This document shows, one piece after another, positions 25,401 through 40,700 of a stretch of DNA of 64,000 nt (position 1 is the stretch's first letter; the number at the start of each line of letters is the position of its first letter). The notes beneath the pieces were generated by a model. It was not told the DNA's origin and made no database searches. It worked only from the letters and a program-made list of their open reading frames with translations. The position numbers and the translations under genes are program-made. The DNA comes from Owenia fusiformis (taxonomy: Eukaryota; Annelida; Polychaeta; Sabellida; Oweniidae): contig CAIIXF020000008.1 in assembly GCA_903813345.2 (NCBI GenBank), positions 29,762,005 to 29,826,004 of the forward strand. The letters are read 5' to 3'.

Positions 25401-28400
25401 ATACACCAACTACTAAAAGTTATTTGAAAGTTCTACTTCACCAAAGTGTCTAGTATTTACAGAAAAGTTGACTTTTTGACGTCAAAATCCGCAATTTCTC
25501 GGAAACCGGGCGAACTTGGGAAATGGCGATGATAGGTCAAATAGGCATTATGGATATGCATAAAATGAATGTGGATATGACTCAATCCGAATAGCAGTTT
25601 TAATTTGTGCGGCCAATGTTGACGGACGGACGGACGGACGGACGGACGGACGCCTGGTCAATCCCATAGGCTCACTGTGTGAGCCAAAAAACTGCATGAT
25701 TTTGAAAGATTTTTTGGCAAGGGGGGGGGACCCATCGAACCCATCGAACCTGATATGTGTTTGGTTTTATGGGCTTTTTGGGTTTGTAGGTACCCAGCCT
25801 ATCGTCAGGCGCAATATTGGTCAATATTTGAGGTCTACTTTTGGTCTACTCATGAGGCGTACTTCTGGTCTACTTTTGGTTTTTCTCTGTGTTAAATCCC
25901 CATAGTCAGGCGCGTTTCAAATATTTAAATTAAGCCAAAAGTAGACCAGAAGTAGACCTCATTTAATGACCTCATCAGGTTAATCAGGTCTATATTTGAG
26001 GTCTAGACCTCATTTAAGCCTCAACTATCTGTAAATCAGGTCTATATTTGAGGTATACTTTTGGTCTACGCCTTATTTGAGGTTCACTATTGGTTTTCAG
26101 GTCTACTTCTCTTCTGCTTTTGGTGTATATTTTGGTGTATATTTCAGGTACAAGCCTCATATACCTGTAGTAAGGTCAGGTCATGTTTTGATGTTTCAAA
26201 GTAGAAAAGTACTTAGTACATATCAGTACCCTCCATAGTTGTTAAATAAATTGCATTTAGTTTGAATTGCTGTGTTGTTTTCTAGGATTAACTTGTCTCA
26301 TGGATAAGATACAGATCTATGAACACATTAGAAAGATGAAGCAAAAATTACACAGTATTCTTATATAAATTATATGTAGGCTTCTAATATGATGTATTTT
26401 TGTTTCATCATTTAAATTTAACAATATTTCAATATTTTATTATTTTCAGACATCCTTCTTTAGGTTTCCCAGATTTTGATTATTTTTTTAAGTTCTGATA
26501 AAAACCATTAATAGGGAGTTGAAAATACAGTTTACTGGTCTGTTAACCTAATATATTATAATCTGTCTCCTTCGTGATTCTGACAAAATACTACAGTAAG
26601 TGTGGCTTTTTCAGATTTATGTTTTCTAAGTTTTTTAAAAAATTCTATGTTTATCAGGTCTAGATTTGGTCATTTTATAAATGTTTAAGTTTTTAAGGCG
26701 CAGTTTTGGTCTATACGCCTGTCAGTGAGGTCTATTCTAAAATGTTCTTAGTTTATCAGGTCTAGATTTGGTCATTTTGAAAATTGTTCAAGTTTTTCAG
26801 GCGCACTTTTGGTCTATACGCCTTACAGTGAGGTCTATTCTAAAATCTTCTAAGTAAATGTGGTTTAGATTTGGTTTTTAAGGTGCAGTTTTGGTCTATA
26901 CGCCTGAAAATAAGGTCTATAACTGGAATTATTGTGAGTAAATGAGGCTAGGTTTTGGTCTAAGCCTTAAAAATACCTGTAAAAGAGGCATACTTTTAGT
27001 CTAGACCTGAAAGTAAGGCGCATTTAAGGTTAACTTTTGGTCTACGCCTCAAAAACCTGATGATAGGCTGGGTATGGCAGTTTTTTAAGCCTGCAAATAC
27101 TGTTTAATTTAAAGAACAGTAAATGAGTTTCTCAACCAAGTATATCAGATGAAGCTCTCTTTTAAGAAAAACAAAATCAAACACTGGAAAGGGTATTTCG
27201 GGTCAAATGTGTCAATTAGAATTTCCCATAGTAAAATGCAAAATGACACATAAAACAGTACTCAAGGAATAATTACTCAGAAAATACATTAGCATTGTTT
27301 AATTAAACCCGATATCTAAACCAATTTCATGAGTAATTGATCTGCATTTCCAATTTCTATGAAGAATACAGGTAGCTATAACCAACCTCAATGAATCATA
27401 GTCATTTCCCATATAAGGCACAAAGACTTCCTCCTTACTAACTCCAACCAATCATATTACAGATCAACTCATGAATATTCATATATTGTATTGATTGACA
27501 GAGCCAACTCAGGTAATAAGTATATTGATATATTGTGACCTGTATTGAAAATAACATGAATAAGAAGTACTGCAAACCTTTGAACAAAATATTGTAGAAA
27601 TAAACGGCTCTATATTCTACATTCACCTTATAAGCGAACAATACAAGCAGATTTTATACAGTAAGTGAACACACCAAATATGGAGTAAATACAGATGTTG
27701 AGACCAAACCTAACCTATATCCAATGACAATAAACTACCACAAAATGGAGATATAAAAATGTAGATAACACAGATGTATTTTTATCAATATTACTTCATA
27801 TTAGAAACAGATATGAAGACTTTGGACTCAAAAACACGACATCACAAATGCCTTTGATTCTATAGCTGTAAACAGGTGAGAAACAGGGATATATTTTATA
27901 CATATACTTGTTTATACCTAAACAGCAATGCTAGTTTTATGACAGAAGATAAGGTCACGCATATATAGTTCATATAATTGAGGTTAACATACAGGTAAAC
28001 GGTCTAGTAATTCTTAATGTTTGAGATGTATGTATGAACTCAACACCACAGGTGATCACTGTACAATAAACCAGTTCAAAAATAGTATTCATTAAATCAA
28101 AAATAAATGATCTTTTCATATTAGATTGTGTTAAGAATTTCAACATGGAAGGTGCATATTTTTATGTTATGTATTTGACAATAATAGATACAACTACAGG
28201 TAAAATAGCTTCACCTGATATGGCAGGTACTTTTTATTTGACAATATGAATAATCTGTTGCCTGACAAGTGGGGGTAGGGGTCTAGTTGAAAGCCCATGG
28301 GGTAGTCAATAATTGAAGATTTGTATTTTTACACTGAATTATTTCTGCGATAACATGACTCTGGGACACTGAGTCTCTTTTAAACATTTTATATTTCATA

Positions 28401-31400
28401 ATTTCCTCTTCGGATTACATTGTCCTTTCTATCAAAATCTTGGAAAAATAACCAATATCAGAGTATACACTATACACATGATGTACTTATGTACTATTGA
28501 TTTCCTCTTAAGACATTCATGATTCATATTTAATATTCATAAATTAACTAGATCACATATAGCACACAGTAGTAGTATAGTACATCAATACACAACTGTA
28601 ATAGCTATCAGGTGAGAAATTATATCTCGTTATATAATTAACTTTAATCACAAACTTCATTGACTGATATTATAAACACATGTACATGTATGTGTATATT
28701 GTTTTGTTTGATTTGTTTCCTATTAGAATAAATGTTTATATCTCACTTCAAAATGGTCAGAATAAAATATTTCCTCCAGGGCATTACAATGTATTTGGCA
28801 TTTTTTGTTGTGCTTTTAGGGTAACATCAATGTGTTGAATCATACAGTATATATTCAGAGGTAATTAATAGTAAGGTACATAAAAATATATACTTCTTCA
28901 AAACTTGTATTTGAAAAAGTAAAGATCATTTTTATGTTAAGAATATTTACAAAAATAAACAATATAAAAGAAAACTGAAAAATGTAAACAACAAACTGAG
29001 GACAAATACATAGTTTTATATTTGGCTATTCATTATTCTGACATTCTAAAGATTTAGAATTTAGAACAAATATAAAGATTTATAAAACACTAGAACATCT
29101 AAAAATTGAAAACTGAATAATTTCATGAAGAAAAAATCGCCATGTAATTCATACTTTATGGAAATATGGTAGGAGAAATACCTGTAACGTTTGTCAGAGG
29201 TAAATGTAAACCTAACGAGTTACACACTGATCCAAAATATAAATAAAACATAGGCTTATCTCATTAATAAGCAGCTTATACAGTTAATTTATCCTTTTAT
29301 TTACATTACGTAGTTGCATGTATGTGGACTAACTCTACAAACACACTGTGCACTGTATATAATAGTATAATTCCACCAAGAGATTAATGCTCAAATCATT
29401 TGGAATGATTTTTAGACTTTTTCTGAAAATTTTGAATGAATATTGCTTTTTTCGAAGGTATTTCTATAGAATTGAAAGAGTTTATTTTGCATTCCTGTTG
29501 AATTTATTTCTCGTTGATTCACCTGTCTCCACTCTATTGTTTCAAAACATTCATTTTAATGCAGGAATATATGCATGTACATGTGATGAAATCTTTCATA
29601 GGAGAATGTGCTATAACTTATATCGGAAATGAAGTCTCTATGGTTCTCCCAAAAATGCATGTTTTAACTAGAATAAGAAGTTTGAACTTCTATTACACAA
29701 GGTGGTCTTGCAATTTGACCCTGTTCATTGAATACTCTCTTAGGTGGAGATAGTCTTGCTCAAGACTGTATCCATCCCCCCCCCCGTCACGATAACGAAA
29801 GGGAAGAGAATTCTAATGCAAGACTAAATCATCTTCTGAAAACAGGGCTCCAGACATCTTCCACTCCATTCCTTCTTTCTTCATGAGCCCTTCATTTCTT
29901 CTGATAATAGACTACAATTGCAAGTTTCTAGAATGGAAACAATCAAATCTAAATGATTAAATAAAGGAGCCTGCTGCCTGCCCACAGGTGGCTACCCAAC
30001 CACCCACCCTTTCACCCGTCCACTGGGTAAACTGATAAAAATATAGCACCAAAAGGTGAAATGAAATGTTACATAAGAAAGTCAGTGATACGTGTGAACT
30101 TTTTTCCACCCCTTAATAAAAAGAACTTGTATCATGGTGACACTCAACAACCAACAATTGGCAACTTCCTTCAATTCAACCTACACATTCTCCAAATCTA
30201 TTTTCATAAAAGATGAAAGAACCTCCATTCAGTGCATTTGATACTGTTATCACTGGTCCACTTCAAAATTGTCATTGAACTGATTGTCTTAAATAATTCA
30301 ATTTCAATGTCTGTCCTTGTAAATAAATATTTGAGATTTGCCTAGGAGTGAAATATCATTATCATGGTGGTGACAAATATCATTGTTTTAAATGAGAAAA
30401 ACAAAGGAATGAGTGAAATCAGCAAGAAATAACATGAATATATTAATATATATCATATGAAATACTTTCAAGAGTACACATTTATTACCCCAAATTCCTT
30501 GAAATTCAAATTCTTTGAGGCGTTCATGTTAGTGACACAGAATAGCATGCCCCTCTCTTGAAAGTCCATGGTATAGTGCACCACTTATTATAAATGTACA
30601 TTTATCAAAAATGTCAAAAACCATATTTGTGAAGCATATACTTGTATGCACAAAAATATTTTATTTATATAATTATACAATAATAAAATTAAAATTGAGA
30701 TTAAAACATCTGGTGTATATTATGATGATGAAAAATATGTATTTACTTGAACAATACAATAAACTTAAGTTCATACTTCAATACAAGTTCACATTTTATT
30801 ATACTCTAACAGATTTAACCTTGAGTGGCACCTCGTATTTGAAAATAGAACAAACATATTAATTTTGTCATACGTCTGCAGCTATACAAATGCATTATGG
30901 GATATTCAAAGTAAAAAGTAAGCAAGAGTTTTACATATAAATGTAACATTGTAATATATAACCAAATTAATTTCAATTTTCAATAGGTTAAATGATTTCT
31001 ATCTATATATTTAGAATTCATTCATGGTAATCACAATGATTTCAGAAATAAAATCTCTTATTTATGGAAATACTTTATGTTAAACACACTAATTGACCGA
31101 TTGGTGAAAATAAGATGCTTGCGAAAATAGCATGTTATATAGCTTACTCATCATATGAGATTTTCACTATCTATTAATTAAATATGAGCAATTTCTGTAT
31201 AGATATGATTAAGTTAACTTTGATATGTGTGTATGTATGAGAGATAGCCCCACTTAGTTATAGTTACTTAAATATAGTATGATAATACAAAGATCCATAC
31301 TTGGAGTGTCAATAAGATGATAAAGAGCATGTAAAGTAATCAAAAATATAAGCTCACTGATTATTGAGGGTAGAAAGATGGACCTATCCAATACCCAATT

Positions 31401-31709
31401 ATATGGTATACTCTGAAATCTTAAGGAACATTGTAACTTGAATATTGTGAGGACTGAAATTGCAAAACAGAAACATAGTAGAAGCAACTGACAAACATCT
31501 TTCCTTGATAACCTAACAAACACACAGATTAAACAAAGTACCAAACAAACAACAACAAACAAAGTGAGAGATACCAAACAAGCAAACACATGAGGAAATA
31601 ATCAAATATCATGAATACAGCTGTACAGACAAATATACAAACTTAATAATCAACGTTAACCAATTACCAAACAACAAATAGACGAACACACAGCCAATAA
31701 ACAAACATA

Positions 31710-31740
<31 letters not shown>

Positions 31741-34700
31741 ACAAATGACAAGTATTTGGGCAATGAATCTCTAAAAAGGTCATTAAACAAACGAACTTGT
31801 GTTTTTAGTATTCATTGATTATAATCACATTGTTTTTATATTTCCAGGTAAAATGAAGACACTACGACGACTACAAAATACACTGCCAAATATGGACACC
31901 TTACTATATATGACACTTGGGCTGTTTATAATGGCCCCCATTGTGACATCATGCCCCTGCACATGTTCCTACGAATCAGGAAAGGGCACAACAGTGAACT
32001 GTGAGCGCATGAGTTTGACAGAAGTTCCCGATTTCAGTACAATACAAGGAGAGCAACTTTACGAAATTACTCTTGCTTATAACAATATTGTCAACATACG
32101 AGACGGTGCTTTTAATAATGTCCATGTTAAAAGAATTAACTTTGGCAATAACCCAGTGAAGAATATATCAAATGGTGCATTTATAGGAGTGACTGATTCA
32201 CTAGAAGCTTTGGTGCTACATTCACATAACATTCCAGAGTTCCCTTCACAACAATTGAGAAATCTCCAAAAATTAACACATTTAGAAATCAGAGGATTTA
32301 ATATCCAAACATTGAAAGATAGGACATTTAATGGATTCTCTGGCCCATTGCAATATCTCGCTATCGACAGCTGTAATACAGACACTATTGCAACAGACGC
32401 ATTTATGGGATTACAATCCACTTTATCGGAGCTCCATATTATTAATAATTTAATCCAAGATATCCCAGGGCCTCCGATGCGACAAATGGCTAACTTACAT
32501 ACCCTCGATTTGGGCCATAATAGAATAACTGAACTTTACCGTGGAGACCTAACCAACCTTCAGGCTCTTAAAAGCCTTAACCTCGCCCATAATTCTATAA
32601 ACAGAATTGAAAGTGAATCATTTGAGGGTGTAGAAGATACCCTAGCAAACTTAGATATAAACAACAATCAGTTAGATTCCCCAGGGGAATTGGTAGCAAT
32701 AAGACCTTTAACAAACCTAGAAACAATCAATATTGGATACAACCAACTACATGTGATTCCTGATAATAATATCTTTGAAACTTTATCAAAACTTAAGAGC
32801 CTTATTCTGGACGGGAACCTCATTAGTACGCTATCAAAAGTCTCTTTTGTTGGAATTGAAAATGAACTTTTGAGTATGTCTCTTCAGCACAATAGAATTA
32901 ACCATATTGCAACAGACACATTCATTGACTTTAAGAAACTTAAGGAGTTGTTACTTGGGGCTCAATCACTAAAAGATGTCATAAACGAAAACACATTTAA
33001 TGGATTAGAAAATTCACTCGAAAGGTTATCAATGGATGAAGCACTTTTGGACACAACTCATTTAAGATCGATACAACAATTGAGTCAACTAAAATCATTG
33101 AAACTTGGTAAAAACAACATTGCATATCTTCCGGACAGGACGTTCGAGAATTTAAACCAACTGGAACGCTTAGAACTCTGTGATAATCAAATCTCTGAAC
33201 TTAATCAAGAAACATTTTTTGGCTTATCACAATCATTAATCCACGTACTTTTATGTAATAACCAAATTGCGACTGTTACTAAATGCGTCTTTCACCAATT
33301 TGAGAAACTGGCAGAGATAAATATGAATGGCAACCCGTTACTTTGTGACTGTCGTCTGAAATGGTTACATGCTTTTATAAAAGAAAACTATGGCCCACTA
33401 GTCGGTGTTCTTCCTTGGACATGCGCTGCTCCAGAAAATCTACGAGGGCAGTATTTTGCTCAATTAGACCCCACCCAGCTTCAATGTGGATCTGATGTTA
33501 TACTCCCCATCTGTAAAAATTACACAGTTATCCCAACGAGTACACCTTCCCTTCCAACGAAATACCCAGGAGAAATACGAGTTAGGATTTCCTTTGATGA
33601 AATCACTGAAAGATCTTTTGTGGTACGTTGGTCCCCATCAATAACGACAGGTATCACGGGTTGGAGAGTACGGATATCTGTAATGAATAATGATGCATTC
33701 ATTGATAGTGACCCCCTTCATCTTGATACAAGGGAGTACAAAGTTGAGAGCTTGTCTGCAGGGACTCAGTACCTAACATGCATCATCATTCTAAAGGAGG
33801 GCGACTATATTGATGCTAATGAATCTAACTGTGCCAATGTTACAACAGCACCTGCATCAGGAGCGAGTAAAATTGACGGTAATAGGGCAACAATTATTGC
33901 AGCCTCGGTATCAGGTGGCGTTATATTCCTTGTCCTTATTGGTGTTCTCATTGGGTGTTTCATATATAAGCGTAAGCAACCAAAACTCACAAATATGAAT
34001 GATTATGAATACCCAACATTCCCAGAGAGGGATCAGATGCCACAACAAGGATACAACTCCAAACGATTCACGAAAAAGAAAGGTAAACTTAAAGATCAGC
34101 AGGATAATTTACAGGAAGGAGCATGTAGTATAGATGGCCTCGATAACCCTGGAATGCGTCCAGATAGTGCGGGTAGCATGGGAAACATTAGTATGATCAG
34201 TGGGCGATATTACAAAAAACCTCTACCTATGGTGCCGCCATCTTTACCACCAAAAGAGAAACATAAACTGCCAAAACAGGATGTAGCAGGATATCTTAAT
34301 GCTGCTATGCTTGAGGATGAGGCATCACAAAAAACACCACCTTTAGCTCAAGAGGAAAATGTGTATTTTGAAATAGATGATGTTGCAGCCGGGACGATAG
34401 TAAATGGCAAAGCTGTACAAGACTCTAATAAAGATAATGAAGTGAATGAGGTTCTTTCTAAAACAGTTCCAATTGATAATGTAGTTGGTACAATGGTATA
34501 ATATTGGGCAAGGAACCTCTTAAAAAGGTACTGGTCAAGTTTTGAAATTCAGAATGTCACAAATTAAATAGTAGAGCCACATATAAGTGAATAGAGTTGA
34601 TGATTCTAAATTATATGGAAATGCAATAAAACAGAGTTTGTTTAGACAATTCATTTCATAAAAATGAAAGATGGAATTATGCGGTAATAACTTCAGTCGT

Positions 34701-37700
34701 TAATCTGAATTTTTGACCTACCAGATGTTTAAAAATCAAGGATTGAGAGTCTCATACTGCACCGTTTTTTCAAACTTGTTCCATGCAAAGTAAAACAAAG
34801 TTGCTGTTCTGTCGCTGCATTGCTTTATTGTAAAGAATCCATCGTTTTAGCAGCGTTTTGGTCCTCAGCTGTGAGAAGCCCTTCTCACAGCTGAGTATAA
34901 CAGAATAGTGTACCAACAGAAAGGCATTTTTGTTATGCTTTGAATGGAACAAGTTTGAAGAAAAACTGTGCAGTAGAAGACTCGCAATCCTTGATTTTCA
35001 AAAATCTGGTTGGTCAAAAATTCAAATTAACGATCAAAGTCAGTACCGTGTGGTAATAGGCATCTAATAGCACATGTCCCAGTATAGAAATTTCAGAATA
35101 TGTGTGACAACTATGAGAGTTTTCTATTGAATACTGTGTTGTGTTCAAACAATTAAGAAAACCAACAAACTGTATCACAATATTTGTCCACATTCCAACA
35201 TTTTGTAGTTTTATATTTTGTACAATACATGTATACGTTTTTGTATTATACAGCTTAATTTAACAATGCAATCAAATATAGTAATTGTACATACTGAGTC
35301 AATCAATAAACACATTCAGTGGATGCAGAAAGCAACCCCATCCACATACTGCTGAAACATGATTTTCAGCTTGGTATAACTGGTTTTCAAATGGGTGTAG
35401 ATGGATTTTCAATTGGGTAAAAGTCAGGATTTGGAATATTCACAGCTTTCATTGCGCCAATGGCAATCACTTTTCACTCTTGGCAATGAATTTAGAAAAA
35501 ACTAGCTAGTTTCCTGTTGGGCAATGAAGTGGATGCCAAAATGTTTAATAATTATTAGTTTTCAATTGAGTACAAATGGATTTTTAATTGGGTATAAGTG
35601 GATTTTCAATTGGGTACAAAAAGGATTTTCAAATGGATCTGATGTTGTTATCTCAAATGGGTGCTGATAGATCCCTGCATGGTTTTGTTGCTGTAATTAA
35701 AATATCCAGCAGTTTTAGCCCATAAAGTTGCTTAAATACCTCAATGGAGAAAAAGAGAAAGAGATTTGTAAGTGACATGTAAATATATGTACAAGAAGCA
35801 GTATTTTTACATTCCTAAGAGTATAGTAAATGTAGGTCGGTACTTTATGATATACATGTTCATACATGTATATGTTGGTACTTGCTAATGTGTACATGCA
35901 TGGCTTGAGGTACTTGATAATACTTTACATACAAGTATAGGTACTTGCTGATTTTTGGTATATGCATACTTGCTTTTTAAAACAAATATGTCTATGTAAA
36001 GTATTGCTGAACATTACATGTACATGTAGGTACTTGGTAATACAAGTTAAGTGCACTTGTAGTTAATGTGTTGTACACAAGTTAATATTTTTATACTACT
36101 ATTATACATTAAATAACTTTGTTGAATAATATGTTATATTAATATCTTTATTTAAATAAAAAGTAAATATAAAGAACAACATCTGTGTTAACTCGTACAC
36201 TAAGTTTTATATGAATTGATTGGCTTTTTTTTACTGATATGAATTAATATGATTCATAAACACAGATGTTCTTTCTATCAATATTGTTGTAAGATTTTGC
36301 TATTTAAATAAGATGGGTGATTTCAATCTTCAAGACCATATGATTAAAGTTACAAGTTCAATTGATGACGAACCATCCTAAAAAATAGTGATTTGATGTG
36401 TACTGCCCTATAAACTAATTATCTTGGACATGTACGATTTTATCAACAGGCATGATATCAGCAAGGAATAAAGTTAACAAGTGTGAAGACAGCACTGAAA
36501 AATTAGTCAGAATAATGTCCAAAAATCTAACAGTTACTTTAAATTCTTATATCTACACTGTAGATTAGGCAGCCCACCTTGAGCATTTATTCATACATTG
36601 GAGACTGTCATATCCTGTATTCGTTGAAATTACTTTTTGGTATGTACAGCTAACGTTTAATAAAAACTAATATTGAATTTAGTGATAACACATGATAATT
36701 CAAGTGCATAGTAAACATTTTTTAGTACAGTGACAAATACCTCATATATCTTTATTCTTTTACATTGCAGTAAATTCTGTTATATTTCAACCCTAAAGTT
36801 TTTCCTTAAATTTTTTTATTCAAAAGTCTCGAGAATAACTTTTTAAGTCATGAAAAATAGTAAATGAATGATAAAAACATATTTTCAAACTCTATATGGG
36901 GCCTTTCAGTAAAAGTGGTGACCTTGCAACTCTAGCTGTCAAACTATGAATAAATGAGAATGTGATCACTAAAAAGAAAGTAAGCATGTATGTATTGGTA
37001 ACACTCTAACTTGAATAGAAATACAAATCATATATCTTATACAAAAAAACTCATAAAAACTAATGTTAACCCTTGAAAAACACCCATTTTCTGCCTCTGT
37101 GGTATAATTTAATATGTCTTCTTCACATATTTTGAATAACCACTCTGATTCAATCATTTCTCTTTATTCTACTTATAAGTACATATAAAAATGATAGCGA
37201 CTTATGGTTACCACATTTAACATAGTAGAAATCCATTAAGATTCAATTAAATCACATAAATCATATTTAATTTTCTTGGATTTTTATAATCAAATTATTT
37301 GTCCAGTTGATCGCAAATACCCCATGCATATTTCAGCTAGTTGTTTAAGAACACCTATATACAATAAAATTATCCAGAAAATGTTGGAGACTACGGCAAT
37401 ATGTCACCACTTGTGTGTGTGACATAACAAAATTGTAGTTTTTTACCTTTTTAACTACAATTTGATAGCATATCATTTGTTTTATGGTGTTTTAGCATTT
37501 CTTTTATTCATAATCATGTTAGCCTCTTCAACACATGAGTCCATTTCCATATAAATGTTACCAAGTTTCTTATAAAAAGTCATTTATTTACTAATCAGTC
37601 TTTTGCTTGGTTTTCCAACTGCAAGTTTTCCACACTAGCCTACAACTGTACTTTATCATCTGATACAAAATATAAACAAACAATAAAACCACTAAGAGAA

Positions 37701-40700
37701 TATCGATCATTAACCACTGGTACCAAGGCATGTTCAGTGCAACTGGTTTCAAATGAGAACCACCAAATTTCAGCACATGGTTTACCCAGAATGCAATTTC
37801 CTGTAGCGGATCGGGAAGATCATCTAATATCGCCTGTGCTTTTAGAAGGTTATCCTTATATGTTTTATTGTCAATCATTTCATTTATGTTCTGTACAAGT
37901 TCATCAGGTGTGAATGTATTGAAGTCCATAACAAGGCCATAGCCTCTAGCCTTTGCACGTTCAGCATTATGCATCTGATCTAAGCCTATGGGAAATGTGA
38001 TCATTGGTACAGCATGGGCGACACTCTCTAATTGGCCACTGTTACCACCATGTGTGATGAATAGTTTAGTGTTGGGATGCCCTAAAATATCATTCTGGGG
38101 CACCCATTCCATTAAGATCACGTTTGAAGGTTTATTTGATGGTGCAATACCTTTGTATCTCATTATTACATGTTGTTTTATCTGTGAAAATGCCTCCATC
38201 AATTTTGACATTATGTGATCAGGAAATGAATTAATTCCTGAGCCAAATGTTAAAAGTATTACTCCATGATTTGCCTGGCCAACAAATGATGAAAGATCTC
38301 CCGTCAATGGCGAAACCTGCTTTGCTGCAAACCCACCTATTATCTTATAAGCGGGGTGTGACAGAAGGGGATATTCCAATACATGGTGTTCCATCATGAC
38401 TAACCACATCTCAGATTTCCGATGTAAATCACCAACACAAATCAATGGCTTATCAGGAGCATATTTTCTCAATAACTCTTCAAAATAGGAATGCGATATA
38501 GGTGGTGTTATGGTATAGAAAGCTAAAGTGCATAAAAAGCTGCTGATTCGCTGCATAAAGGTCATGTGATCAGATCCTGGGAAAAAGAAATGTACTTCTG
38601 ATGAGGGTAATGAAGGAATAGCTGCATGCCATGGCTCAGGAATAGGTGCGAGAGTTATAAATGGAACATCATGTCGGTAGGGTATGATATACTGAATGCG
38701 GTTCATGTAAAGCCCATCTAAAATCATCAAATCAAACTTTGCATGAGCAATTCTTACTGTCATTTCCTCATCTGCGAGAAGCCTTTCTTGATCAGCATAA
38801 GTTTTTTCTTTCACTCCTTTCATTGCTTTTAGTTTATCAAGTAATCCCATATCAAACGCAACTTCAGTCATTTTATCTTCCATGTTATCCTGTTCCCAGT
38901 ATGATGCAAAATTATAGTACCAACATTCAATCTTTGAATATTTTCCCAAAATTCTCTTCATCCTTGGTGCTGTCAGAATGGTCACATAATGTCCTTCAGA
39001 AATAAGTTTTTCTCCAAATTTGGCATGTAAGTTCACATGGTTGTAGTGGTCAAAAGGAAGAAATAATATCCTGGAGGAATCCACACTGGCGATCACCAAG
39101 CAAGAAGCTAGTAGGAACAATATAATATCCTTACACTCCATGATCACTTTATGATTCTCACAAATGTTTAAACATGACAGACAACATTCACATAAACAGT
39201 AAAAGCGCATAATTTATGCTCTAATAAATATGTCTCAATTGATAAGTATGCAATTTAAAGTACAGTACAACATTTATAAATGAACATGTACAAGACCATT
39301 TACCAAGTGCATCTCTCGAGATTTTGGTAAAAAATAAGAAAAAAATAAGTAATATGATTCAATGAAAACTTTATCCTTAAAAATCCTTTAAAATCATCTG
39401 CCGACAAAAAGGATATATCAAAAATGAGAAAAAAGTGAGATGGAACCAAGTAAGGACTACCATAAAATCATAACTGAACAATAGTTTAGGCATTAGTCAG
39501 TTTTCACCGTGAGAGCCATAAATGAATATATTACATGTATTCCATTCAAGAGAAAGTGAGAGTAAAACCATCAACCCTGAATGTGCACATGTCTTCAATT
39601 TTTTATTAGTACCTTCCAAAATGGAGGGATTTTGTATCTGTTAACACCTCAAAAATCCATTGCAACAAAGAAATCAAAACTGCTGTAGAACTGTTACTAA
39701 TGTGTTTAATTTCTAATTGAAAATTGAAATATAAAAATAATTGACTCATAAAATCCTCAATTGAACTAATCTAAAGATTTTCAACAAAAAGAGGTGTTAA
39801 ACCTTCAACTGTCTTTACAATCACAGGTACCACTGTAACAGCACATATCAAGGTTTTGACAAAAAACTATCAAAAATTTTTTAAATGGTGAGTTTTTTTT
39901 GTCATGACGTATCTGGGTTAACAAATGTATTTTCACCTGTAGGAATCGTTTGAGGTCAACCTTCATATAGGAAAGTAAGAAGATTGTGTATCTAAAGACA
40001 CTAGTATTAAAAGTGTAAATCCAAATATATCCAACGCATTAACATGCAAAGTTTCACCACCCCACATTTGTTATTATAGATGCTGAATGAAGACCACCAC
40101 CCGGCAAACACCATCCAAAAAATGTTTGAGACTATAACAATGTCACCACTTGTGGTGATGACATAAAATATACTATACTGTTCTTAGAATAATATCATGA
40201 GTAGGCTTACACAGTGGCGTAGCATGGGTATTTTGTGAGTGTACGCCACCAGTGAGTGAAGCGAACGAGCTTTGAGGGACCCCCCAGACAATTTGAAAAT
40301 GATATTGCATTTGCACAGACTGGTATCGAAATATTTGTCCGCTGTGACGGAGCATGCTATTTTTCATAAAAACACTAAGAATACTTCACGATTTATTTTT
40401 TAACTCATATGTTTCGATATACCATACAAAATTACTTACTCCATGCAATGGATATATCATTTGCGGGTAACTTTCACTTCTGTTTGAAGTCCAATTACGC
40501 TGGGAAGAAAAGCTATTGAAAATGGCGCCGGAGTATCAAACTTCAAAATATACCATTTCTTGTTTAACTTTCTAATGGCACGATATAGTAACACGATAAT
40601 ATTTACACATGGTTTCAGCATAACTATGAAGGTATAAATGAGATGTTGATGTATTTGGTCTTTTTAATTCTTTTTCTAAAAAATAATGTTTAATTTTTTT

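Noticed and set aside
25621-25652. GGAC array as a possible CRISPR or telomere-like repeat
   Set aside because: Simple 4-base microsatellite inside a transposable element; no spacers, and a eukaryotic context.
32077-32421. Antisense open frame within the LRR coding exon
   Set aside because: Shadow of the LRR reading frame; the sense frame has full domain support.
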